NCBI GenBank assembly: GCA_022563615.1
Contig: JADFMZ010000056.1
Coordinates: forward strand, 1 to 12,359
Reading direction: 5' to 3'
From: Planctomycetota bacterium
Lineage (GTDB): Bacteria; Planctomycetota; Phycisphaerae; UBA1845
Length of the DNA stretch: 12,359 nucleotides
The translations under genes were made by a program, and so were the position numbers. Each line of letters starts with the position of its first letter. Position 1 is the first letter of the stretch. Shown here one piece after another: positions 6,311 to 12,359 of the stretch. Under the pieces are notes generated by a model. It was not told the origin of the DNA. It searched no databases and saw only the letters and a program-made list of their open reading frames with translations.

Positions 6311-7519
6311 ATGCCCCCCGCACCGAGAAGTCCCCGATGCACCCTCGCCCTGGAGGATGGTACGGTGCTAGTGGGTGGGGCCTTCGGCGCCGGCGGAACT
6401 CGATCCGGTGAAGTGGTCTTCAACACCTCAATGACCGGGTATCAGGAAATCCTCACCGATCCATCCTACTACGGGCAGATCGTTAACATGACGAGCCCGC
6501 AGATCGGCAACTACGGCGTGAACCCGGAGGACACCGAGGGCAGTCGTCCCTGGGTCAAGGGATTGGTGATTAAGGAACTCGCCCGCCGGCACAGTAACTA
6601 CCGGGCCACGATCAGCCTGGAAGATTATCTCTCCGAAAACGACATCGTCGCAATCCAGGGAGTCGACACGCGGGCGCTGACGAAGAAGCTGCGGGTCGAG
6701 GGTGCCCTGCGCGGTGTCATCACAACGGAAATCGACGACCCCGCTGAATGTGTGCGACAGGCTCGCGCCGTACCGAGCATGGTCGGCGCCGATCTGGTGC
6801 AGCGCGTAGCGCCGACGGACACCTACCGATGGACGGAAGGTCTCGGCCCTCCCTTCGCTCCCTCACGGCCCGCACCGACGGCGCCGCGCCGCGTGGTGGC
6901 CATCGATTGCGGCATCAAGCGTAGCATCCTGCGTCGATTGGTGGACCTCGGCTGCGAGGTTCGGGCCATGCCGCCGACGTCATCAGTCGAGCAAGTGCTG
7001 GAGGACAAGCCGGATGGCGTTCTGATCGGTAACGGCCCCGGCGACCCGGCGGCGGTGCACTACGCCGTCGCCTTGCTGGGGGGCCTGATCGGGCGCGTTC
7101 CGATCTTCGGCATCTGCCTGGGGCATCAGTTGTTGGCGATCGCTCTTGGCGCGGAATCGTTCAAGTTGAAGTTCGGGCATCGTGGCGCCAATCAGCCGGT
7201 GCGCAACCTGACGACCGGTCGAGTCGAAATCACGTCACAAAACCACGGCTTTGCCATCTCGACGAAGTCATTGGGAGTCGTCGGAGCGGTGCCGACGCAT
7301 ATCAATCTTAATGACCAGACCCTGGAGGGTTTCGTTCATCGGGAGATGCCGATTCTTGCGGTTCAATACCATCCAGAGGCCGGCCCAGGACCGCATGATG
7401 CAACCTATCTGTTCGATTGCTTTGCGACCATGATGTCCACGGGGCGCGCACCCACGGGTGAAGAGATGGCTAACGCCCAATCCCTTATGTTGCGCCGACG
7501 GCGTGGTGCTTCGGGTTGA
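6311..7519 (+). CDS. carA: Carbamoyl-phosphate synthase small (glutaminase) subunit
   Basis: This 402-residue protein hydrolyses glutamine and passes ammonia to CarB for carbamoyl phosphate synthesis, feeding pyrimidine and arginine biosynthesis in the cytoplasm. The N-terminal CPSase_sm_chain domain (about 10-140) contains GEVVFNTSMTGYQEILTDPS and NYGVNPEDTEG. The class I glutamine amidotransferase domain (about 194-380) has the nucleophile Cys269 in FGICLGHQ, the family GNGPGDP motif at 240-246 and the His354/Glu356 pair in QYHPEAGPGP. Length is normal for the family. The ATG at 6311 has no clear Shine-Dalgarno. A short-leader or leaderless mRNA is possible. carB is not adjacent: the next gene is convergent topA, with 46 bases between stops. 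The ten-residue Arg-rich tail (LMLRRRRGASG) is a minor oddity. Confidence 0.97.
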   Translation: MPPAPRSPRCTLALEDGTVLVGGAFGAGGTRSGEVVFNTSMTGYQEILTDPSYYGQIVNMTSPQIGNYGVNPEDTEGSRPWVKGLVIKELARRHSNYRATISLEDYLSENDIVAIQGVDTRALTKKLRVEGALRGVITTEIDDPAECVRQARAVPSMVGADLVQRVAPTDTYRWTEGLGPPFAPSRPAPTAPRRVVAIDCGIKRSILRRLVDLGCEVRAMPPTSSVEQVLEDKPDGVLIGNGPGDPAAVHYAVALLGGLIGRVPIFGICLGHQLLAIALGAESFKLKFGHRGANQPVRNLTTGRVEITSQNHGFAISTKSLGVVGAVPTHINLNDQTLEGFVHREMPILAVQYHPEAGPGPHDATYLFDCFATMMSTGRAPTGEEMANAQSLMLRRRRGASG

Positions 7520-7527
7520 TGGCGACC

Positions 7528-7565
7528 GCAGAACCCGAGGGCTGCTTTCGGGGGAAGCGTTCTGC
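7528..7565. terminator. Imperfect hairpin filling the carA/topA convergent gap
   Basis: GCAGAAC (7528-7534) pairs perfectly with GTTCTGC (7559-7565). Inside, GCTTTC (7544-7549) pairs with GGGAAGC bases 7553-7558 (one G-T pair) with a 3-base loop, leaving a 9-base bulge on the left. The structure occupies nearly the whole 46 bases between the carA stop (7519) and the topA stop (7566-7568), the right place for a bidirectional terminator. Neither side has a T-run. Confidence 0.4.
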
Positions 7566-10500
7566 TTACGTCCGACTGGAGGTCAGGGACTCGACGGTTT
7601 GACCTTCCGGCAGGGGCTTGCTGAATCGGCATTTCGGGTACTTGCTGCAACCGAGAAAGGGTCCCGAGCGACCGGTGCGGATGACCATCGGTTCGCTACA
7701 TTCGTCACACGGAATATCTGTGGGAATCGGCTTGGGGCGGGCTGGCGTCGGAGCTTCGATCTCCGCCTGTTTCTTGGCCGCTCCCCGCAGGTTGGATACG
7801 AAAGAACACCGGGGATAGGTCGTGCATCCGAAGTAAGGCCCGAAGCGTCCCGTTTTCATGCCGACTTCGCCGCCGCAATCGGGGCAGGTCAATGGTTCAT
7901 CCGGCCAAGTCTCCACCACGGGTTTACCCGTTCGTGTCCAAGCAAAGCCGGTCGGCGGTGGACCCAACGCTTGAATGTCAACCTTGCCGTCCTTCCCTTT
8001 CAGAGCCTGGTCGTTCTTGCGCCGCCCATTTTTCCCGGCGTTCTTGGGAGGCGGATCAGGAATTTTGCCGGACTTCTCCAGCTCACGAAGGTGGTCGAGC
8101 TTGTCAGTGGGCATGGCGTTGCGGCAGCGGGGGAAACCGGAACAGCTCAGGAACGGTCCGCGCCGACTTTTTCGGATGACCATCGGCCGGCCGCACTTGT
8201 CGCATCGAACGCCGGCGTCTTCCGGCGGCGGCTTTTGGACGTGCAGTCCCGGGGGGATCGGCTGCGTGGCCTTGCACTTGGGATAGGCCGTGCAACCAAG
8301 AAAGGCCTTACCTCGGCCGAACTTGACGTTCATCGGCGAACTGCAATCCGGGCATGTTTCGTGAATGTCCTCCGGCTGCACGATCTTGAGCGCAACGCCC
8401 TGGTCATCGCAAGGGATCGTTGTGCTGCAATCAGGATACCCGGCGCAACCGAGAAACGGGCCGAGCCGGCTGCGGCGCAACACCATCTTCTGCCCGCACT
8501 CGGGACACGGATGCTCGCCCAGAATTTCCTGGATCGCCCGACCCTCGGCGTCCACGTTCATGGACACCTTGCAGTCGGGAAAGCCGGAACAGGAGAGGAA
8601 CCGGCCATTGCGGCCGAGACGATACACCATCGCTTTTCCGCACTCCTTGCAGGTGTAATCGCTGGGCTCGGCCTGGGGCCGCTCCATGTTGGTGTGCGCC
8701 TTTTCCAGCGTGGCCTTGAACGGCCCATAAAACTCGTTCAGCACGTGCACCCAATCCACGTGGGCTTCCTCAATCTTGTCAAGCTCCTCCTCCATATGCG
8801 AAGTAAACTTGATGTCCATGATATGCGGGAAGTGCTCGATCAGTTTGAGGGTGACCATCTCGCCGCGAGCAGTCGGATGCAGTCGCTTTTCTTTCAGCTC
8901 CACGTATCCCCGATCCTGTATGGTTTGGATGATCGCGGCGTACGTGCTGGGTCGGCCTATGCCTTCGGATTCCAGCTTCTTGACCAATGAGGCCTCTGAG
9001 TATCGCGGCGGCGGCGAAGTGTACTGTTGCTGTGGTTCGATTTGGATGGGAGGAATTTCGGCGCCGGGCTGCAGGTCGGGCAATAGCACATCGGCGTCCA
9101 CCGCCGGCCCCATCGCTTTCAGATAGCCGTCAAAAACCAGTCGGCGTCCGCTTGCCCGAAACACGGCCTCACCCTCGGGCGTGTCAGCCGTCATTTGCAC
9201 CGTCGTGTTGTCCCATTGGGCCGGCACCATCTGACAGGCTACGAATCGCCGCCAGATGAGGTTGTAGAGCTTGTACTGGTCGGCGGTCAGTTTCTCGCGC
9301 AGCGACTTCGGCTGACGAGAGGCCCCGGTGGGCCGGATGGCTTCGTGCGCTTCCTGCGCTCGTTGGGCTTTGGCAAACAGGTTCGGTTTCCCGGGAAGAT
9401 AGTCCGCTCCGTATTCCGCGCCGATCAGCGCCCGAACCGCTTTGAGCGATTCTTGGCTCAGGTTGCGCGAGTCGGTTCGCATGTAGGTAATCAGGCCGGT
9501 CTGACCTTCGGTGCCGCCCAGGTCGACGCCTTCGTAAAGCTGCTGGGCCACTCGCATCGTGCGGGCCGGGCCGAATCCAAGATTCGTGGACGCCGACTGC
9601 TGTAGCGTAGCGGTCGTAAAAGGAGCACCGGGCTTGCTGGTCGTTCGACGTTTCTGAAGTTCGCCGACGACGAACGTCGGCGCGCGGCCCGGATCGAGGC
9701 GGCCGACGAGCACGATCGTTTTCAAGCCCTTATCCGCATAGGGCTCGAAGACACTCTCGGCCACCGATTCGGTGACAAACCCGAGTGCTTCCGCGACGGC
9801 GCGGGCACGGGTTGCGTCGGCAACCTTGAAGTCGGCGCCCGCCAGCTTCACGAGTTCCGCGCTCAAACAGCCGTATTTCGACAGCCAAGCGTTGCGTTCT
9901 TTGATCGTGCGTCCGCTGGTCGAGTTCTTTGCGCCGGCCAGGAATTTTTCCCAGGCGGGGAGCAAAGATTCGGCCTTCTCGGCATTTCCTGAAAAGCAAC
10001 CGAAAATGCGCCAAGACTCTTGCGGAAGAAACGCTCGGATTTCGGCCTCGCGCTCGGTCACCACCCTGACCGCTACGGATTGCACCCGTCCGGCGGACAA
10101 CCCCTTTCCCAACTTGGCCTGTAGGAGCGGGCTGAGTTCATACCCGACAATCCGGTCCAGCAGCCGCCGCGCCTGCTGCGCATTCACCTTGTCCATGTCC
10201 AGTTGATGTGGATGCGCGAACGCGTGCTGGATTGCGGGTTTGGTGATCTCATTGAAAACCACGCGCTGAGCCCTCTTGGAATCCAGATCCAACGCGTGAA
10301 CCAGGTGCCAGGCGATCGCCTCACCCTCGCGGTCCTGGTCGGTGGCCAGATACACCGTGTCCGCGTTTTGAGCGACCTTCTTCAGTTCGCGGACGATCTT
10401 CCGCTTGTCAGGGAGCACTTCGTAGACCGGCTCGAAGGTGCCGTTCAGATCGATCCCCATTTCCGAGGAGGGAAGATCGCGCACGTGGCCCATGCACGCC

Positions 10501-10613
10501 ATGACCGAGTACCCAGACCCCAGGTACCGGTTAATGGTTCGGGCCTTGGCCGGTGATTCGACGATCACCAGCGATTGTCCCGACTTTTCGGATGTTTTCG
10601 ACTTTTTGGTCAC
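7566..10613 (-). CDS. topA: DNA topoisomerase I (type IA) with six C-terminal zinc ribbons
   Basis: This 1015-residue type IA topoisomerase relaxes negative supercoils by passing one strand through a transient 5'-phosphotyrosyl break. The Toprim domain (about 14-125) has VIVESPAKARTINRYLG, with the acidic TDQDREGEAIAWH motif at 91-103. LGKGLSAGRVQSVAVRVV lies at 168-185. The catalytic Tyr377 is in GLITYMRTDS, and IGRPSTYA lies at 552-559. The C-terminus carries six C4 zinc ribbons with identical spacing C-x2-C-x16-C-x5-C, with first Cys at 655, 703, 754, 804, 910 and 969. A Lys-rich linker of about 75 residues (about 833-905) separates ribbons 4 and 5. E. coli TopA has fewer and is about 865 residues. 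Between the SAGRVQSV motif and TTSKPGAPF there are about 60 more residues than in E. coli. The GTG start (10613) has no strong Shine-Dalgarno. It is convergent with carA and divergent from the PpiD/FlgA-like ORF. Identity is secure. Confidence 0.98.
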   Translation of the reverse strand: MTKKSKTSEKSGQSLVIVESPAKARTINRYLGSGYSVMACMGHVRDLPSSEMGIDLNGTFEPVYEVLPDKRKIVRELKKVAQNADTVYLATDQDREGEAIAWHLVHALDLDSKRAQRVVFNEITKPAIQHAFAHPHQLDMDKVNAQQARRLLDRIVGYELSPLLQAKLGKGLSAGRVQSVAVRVVTEREAEIRAFLPQESWRIFGCFSGNAEKAESLLPAWEKFLAGAKNSTSGRTIKERNAWLSKYGCLSAELVKLAGADFKVADATRARAVAEALGFVTESVAESVFEPYADKGLKTIVLVGRLDPGRAPTFVVGELQKRRTTSKPGAPFTTATLQQSASTNLGFGPARTMRVAQQLYEGVDLGGTEGQTGLITYMRTDSRNLSQESLKAVRALIGAEYGADYLPGKPNLFAKAQRAQEAHEAIRPTGASRQPKSLREKLTADQYKLYNLIWRRFVACQMVPAQWDNTTVQMTADTPEGEAVFRASGRRLVFDGYLKAMGPAVDADVLLPDLQPGAEIPPIQIEPQQQYTSPPPRYSEASLVKKLESEGIGRPSTYAAIIQTIQDRGYVELKEKRLHPTARGEMVTLKLIEHFPHIMDIKFTSHMEEELDKIEEAHVDWVHVLNEFYGPFKATLEKAHTNMERPQAEPSDYTCKECGKAMVYRLGRNGRFLSCSGFPDCKVSMNVDAEGRAIQEILGEHPCPECGQKMVLRRSRLGPFLGCAGYPDCSTTIPCDDQGVALKIVQPEDIHETCPDCSSPMNVKFGRGKAFLGCTAYPKCKATQPIPPGLHVQKPPPEDAGVRCDKCGRPMVIRKSRRGPFLSCSGFPRCRNAMPTDKLDHLRELEKSGKIPDPPPKNAGKNGRRKNDQALKGKDGKVDIQALGPPPTGFAWTRTGKPVVETWPDEPLTCPDCGGEVGMKTGRFGPYFGCTTYPRCSFVSNLRGAAKKQAEIEAPTPARPKPIPTDIPCDECSEPMVIRTGRSGPFLGCSKYPKCRFSKPLPEGQTVESLTSSRT

Positions 10614-10776
10614 GATTACAGCTTCAATTTAGTAGGCGACCCCATTTCACATCGGACCTAGCGGCGTATAGTATCGACAAGCCCCTAGGATTACTCCACC
10701 CGGACCCCATTATGGCGCATGCGGTGGAGAGGGCGGCGGGATTTAACACGATCCCCATGGATTGTCAAGCCGATCC

Positions 10777-10803
10777 GGTTGATAGGTTGATATCCGGTAC
10801 CGG
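10777..10803. repeat. Tandem GGTTGATA repeat plus CCGGTACCGG palindrome, possible operator
   Basis: GGTTGATA occurs twice head-to-tail (10777-10784 and 10785-10792). It is followed one base later by a perfect 10-bp palindrome CCGGTACCGG (10794-10803). ATCCGGT also recurs at 10773-10779 and 10792-10798, 19 bp apart. The second 8-bp copy contains the predicted -35 box and the palindrome occupies the promoter spacer, so a bound protein would control RNA polymerase access. No regulator can be named. Confidence 0.5.
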
Positions 10804-10814
10804 CGGTGTATGAT
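10787..10814 (+). promoter_or_regulatory. Sigma70-type promoter of the PpiD/FlgA-like ORF
   Basis: TTGATA (10787-10792) and TATGAT (10809-10814) each match 5 of 6 consensus positions, with a 16-base spacer. Transcription would start near 10821, about 50 bases before the ATG at 10871. It is the best promoter-like pair in the window. The 257-base divergent region (10614-10870) gave no equally good pair for topA on the other strand. Confidence 0.6.
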
Positions 10815-10816
10815 GC

Positions 10817-10835
10817 AGGCTCGCGCTGCGAGTCT
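10817..10835 (+). promoter_or_regulatory. Hairpin at the predicted 5' end of the mRNA
   Basis: AGGCTCGC (10817-10824) pairs with GCGAGTCT (10828-10835) around a GCT loop, eight pairs including one G-T. It spans the predicted transcription start at about 10821, so part or all of it would form the 5' end of the transcript, 35 bases before the ATG. It may stabilise the mRNA or be an operator half-site pair. Regulatory meaning is inferred only from position. Confidence 0.35.
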
Positions 10836-10870
10836 CCGTAACTGTATCTAGCACAAGGACTTACGTCATC

Positions 10871-12103
10871 ATGATGAAGTTTTTCAGGAAATATAACAAG
10901 CAGCTATTGGCCGTTTTTATGACGCTGTTGATGATCGTGTTCATGGGCGGAGCCGCGTTGGAGGGCATGTTCAACCCCAGCGGGAACCGCGTCGTCGCCC
11001 GGTCTCGGTTGGGCGACATTACTGAATATGACCAACAACTAGTAGCCCGGGCGACGCGCCCGATGGAAATCATGGGGATCGACTGGCGGCGTCTGTTCGG
11101 CGGAGCGGGCAAGGCTCTTCAGGAAGTGGATTGGATTCTTCTTGTGCGAGAGGCGGAGGAGTTCGGGACGCGCGCCGGCGAATCCAGTGCGAGAAACTGG
11201 TTTCAGACTGACACCCAGTTGGATGACATCTCGCGCCGCATGAGTATCAAGCCGGCCCGCGTGCTCCAAGCGGTGGCCGACTACCGATCCATTCTTCAGA
11301 CGGCATTCGCCGTCGCGGATTCCGCGGCGCCGAGCGCAGCGGCCGTTGCAGCGGCGGCTCGAGATGCCCTGGAAGCGGTGCGGATCAATGCCGTGGTGCT
11401 GCCGGCGGAGGCATTTTCCGATCCGACCTATGAACCGGGCAACGCCGAGATCGAGGCGCAGTTCGAGGCCTATCGTTCTCAGGAAGCGGGCACAGGGCTG
11501 AACTTTGGGTACTACCAACAGCCTGCGGTTCAGGTGCAATTCATTGAAATCGACCGCGACGCGATCGCAACGCAGATTACGCTGGCTAACTTGGACCGAC
11601 GGGCCAAGAGCTATTTCGAGCGGGAGCGCACCACCAATCTGAAATTCCGCCGACCCGCCGACGAGATTCGACTGCCGCCAGGCGTTGAGGGTCCGCCTCA
11701 GGATCCCTATCTGAGCTGGGAGGAGGCCGGGGAGATTGCGAAGGAAGGCGTTCGCATCGAGCAGCGTCGATCAATCTCCGTCGATGTGTTGCTGCACAAA
11801 GGATTCGTGGAAGCGGCGCATGACATCAGCCGCCATGACGTGCTGGTTGAATCCGATCTCCAGATGGCGAAGCGGTGGATGCCCCCCAGCGAGGCGTCCT
11901 TGCCCACGGACATACGCGATGCCGTCGGGCGCGTCTCCTCGAAACACATCAAAGCCGGAGAGCCCATCCGCCATAACGCCATCAACCGGCGGACCCTGGT
12001 GCGCCGCGGAGATCCCATCATCGTCCGCTGCCTCGTGGGAGGTACGGTGATATCTATCCAAGCCGAGGCTCGCGGCGTAGGTTCGGAGGGCGATATCATC
12101 TAG
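10871..12103 (+). CDS. Chimeric ORF: PpiD/SurA-like N-terminal half joined to FlgA SAF-domain half, ended by a premature TAG
   Basis: This 410-residue ORF has a cytoplasmic start MMKFFRKYNK and a single TM or uncleaved signal anchor (about 11-30), followed by a region like the N-terminal chaperone part of PpiD/SurA. In it, RINAVVLPAEAF (171-182), EIEAQFEAYRSQ and VQVQFIEIDRDAI align in style with PpiD segments, and YFERER matches the helix after them. The PpiC rotamase domain expected next is absent. From about residue 300 the sequence resembles the FlgA C-terminus: VEAAHDISRHDVLVESDL (SAF start), DAVGRVSSKHIKAGEPI, TLVRRGDPIIVRCLVGG and SIQAEARGVGSEGDII. FlgA helps build the flagellar P-ring in the periplasm. 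The join lies near 11745-11775. The ATG at 10871 has AAGGA at 10855-10859. TAG at 12101-12103 stops the frame inside the FlgA domain. Two defects together suggest a decayed fusion or an assembly chimera, not a working enzyme. Confidence 0.72.
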   Translation: MMKFFRKYNKQLLAVFMTLLMIVFMGGAALEGMFNPSGNRVVARSRLGDITEYDQQLVARATRPMEIMGIDWRRLFGGAGKALQEVDWILLVREAEEFGTRAGESSARNWFQTDTQLDDISRRMSIKPARVLQAVADYRSILQTAFAVADSAAPSAAAVAAAARDALEAVRINAVVLPAEAFSDPTYEPGNAEIEAQFEAYRSQEAGTGLNFGYYQQPAVQVQFIEIDRDAIATQITLANLDRRAKSYFERERTTNLKFRRPADEIRLPPGVEGPPQDPYLSWEEAGEIAKEGVRIEQRRSISVDVLLHKGFVEAAHDISRHDVLVESDLQMAKRWMPPSEASLPTDIRDAVGRVSSKHIKAGEPIRHNAINRRTLVRRGDPIIVRCLVGGTVISIQAEARGVGSEGDII

Positions 12104-12208
12104 TTTCGGAAAAAGGGCGAACGGGAGACCTTCTTCGCCACCATCACCGCCCACGGCGAGGCGATTATCGATCTGTCGAACGCGAACGGGACTTCAGGCT
12201 CACGATGA
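12104..12208 (+). pseudogene. In-frame remainder of the FlgA domain beyond the TAG codon
   Basis: Directly after TAG (12101-12103), in the same frame, 34 codons run to TGA at 12206-12208. They encode FRKKGERETFFATITAHGEA and then IIDLSNANGTSGSR. This matches in position and pattern the last beta-hairpin of FlgA, usually of the form GD.VrvrN..S...v.g.V...g.v.v. The TGA overlaps an ATG (12205-12207) as ATGA, a typical coupling arrangement. One base change (for example GAG to TAG) would explain the interruption. TAG also ends the exosortase and Wza-like genes here, so it is a real stop in this organism. Confidence 0.6.
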
Positions 12209-12222
12209 GCAGAGGAACGGAA

Positions 12223-12359
12223 ATGTCTCAAGGTAAAACCATCGGTTGTCTCGTCCTCGCCGGAATGCTGCTGGTCGGATCTCCGGTCGTCGCCCAGGAG
12301 CGTAAGACGAATTCGAGTGGCGCGCCCAGCGGCTCGCTGCTGGTTTTGAGCGGGCTCCC
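12223..12359 (+). CDS. N-terminal fragment of a secreted protein, possibly flagellar L-ring protein FlgH
   Basis: The window ends after 45 codons. The product begins MSQGKTIGCLVLAGMLLVGS, followed by PVVA then QE, a typical Sec signal peptide with probable cleavage after Ala24. The mature part visible so far is KTNSSGAPSGSLLVLSG, too little to place in a family. The ATG at 12223 is favoured by GAGG at 12212-12215, 7 bases upstream. An in-frame ATG at 12205 overlaps the stop of the FlgA-like remainder (ATGA) and is an alternative. FlgH is suggested only because flgA is commonly followed by flgH and flgI. A typical FlgH lipobox is not seen, since Cys9 sits before the hydrophobic core. The function is therefore an inference from context. 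Confidence 0.5.
   Translation, partial: MSQGKTIGCLVLAGMLLVGSPVVAQERKTNSSGAPSGSLLVLSGL

Noticed and set aside
7458..8990. A 510-codon open frame on the plus strand opposite topA
   Set aside because: It lies entirely opposite the zinc-ribbon part of topA and the end of carA. Its translation is Arg/Gly/Ala-rich with no recognisable domain, and long antisense frames are expected in GC-rich coding DNA.
10614..10813. Open frame running from the topA start region into the intergenic DNA on the plus strand
   Set aside because: It overlaps topA in antisense and crosses the promoter region, and its translation shows no protein-like features.
12101..12103. Genome-wide reassignment of TAG to an amino acid
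   Set aside because: The exosortase and Wza-like genes both end at TAG in positions that give normal family lengths, so TAG acts as a stop in this genome.

Overview
The window reads as chromosomal DNA of a GC-rich, diderm, flagellated bacterium, most likely a member of the Planctomycetota. That placement is an inference. It rests on the exosortase / Wza-like / BY-kinase trio, a DNA topoisomerase I with six C-terminal zinc ribbons, a PpiD-like protein beginning MMKFFRKYNK, and weak Shine-Dalgarno signals. No rRNA, tRNA, CRISPR array, transposase or prophage gene was seen. Coding density is high and most genes look like core functions.

Layout. Positions 3-143 (+) hold the last 46 codons of an unidentified protein, convergent with what follows. 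Positions 5081-182 (-) form a three-gene unit for surface polysaccharide or protein export: a Wza-like outer-membrane lipoprotein, an exosortase with an intact Cys-Arg-His triad, and a polysaccharide co-polymerase fused to a BY-type tyrosine autokinase. The first two genes are separated by 9 bases. The exosortase and kinase are separated by 199 bases that contain a 77-bp palindrome-rich element which can fold into a cloverleaf-like four-way junction. Positions 5400-5882 (+) encode a small lipoprotein with an acidic linker and one Ig-like domain. A 428-base gap follows, which may contain a 28-residue membrane peptide gene (6126-6212). Then come carA (6311-7519, +) and topA (10613-7566, -), which are convergent and separated only by an imperfect hairpin.

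The right end (10614-12359) is the most unusual part. A good sigma70-type promoter, with a tandem 8-bp repeat and a perfect 10-bp palindrome at its -35/spacer region, precedes an open frame that joins two unrelated halves. Residues 1 to about 295 resemble the membrane-anchored N-terminal part of a PpiD/SurA-like periplasmic folding factor but lack the PpiC rotamase domain. Residues about 300-410 resemble the C-terminal SAF/ChapFlgA region of the flagellar P-ring chaperone FlgA. The frame is closed by TAG at 12101-12103, yet the missing end of the FlgA fold continues in the same frame for 34 codons. It ends at a TGA that overlaps a possible ATG (ATGA) of the next gene, a secreted protein cut by the window edge and probably flagellar. 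This is either a decayed in-frame gene fusion or an assembly or sequencing artefact.

Working together: the Wza-like protein, exosortase and kinase would serve assembly and export of an extracellular polymer and sorting of proteins to the surface. No glycosyltransferase and no exosortase substrate is present in the window, so partners must lie elsewhere. carA (pyrimidine and arginine supply) and topA (supercoil relaxation) appear functionally unrelated to their neighbours.
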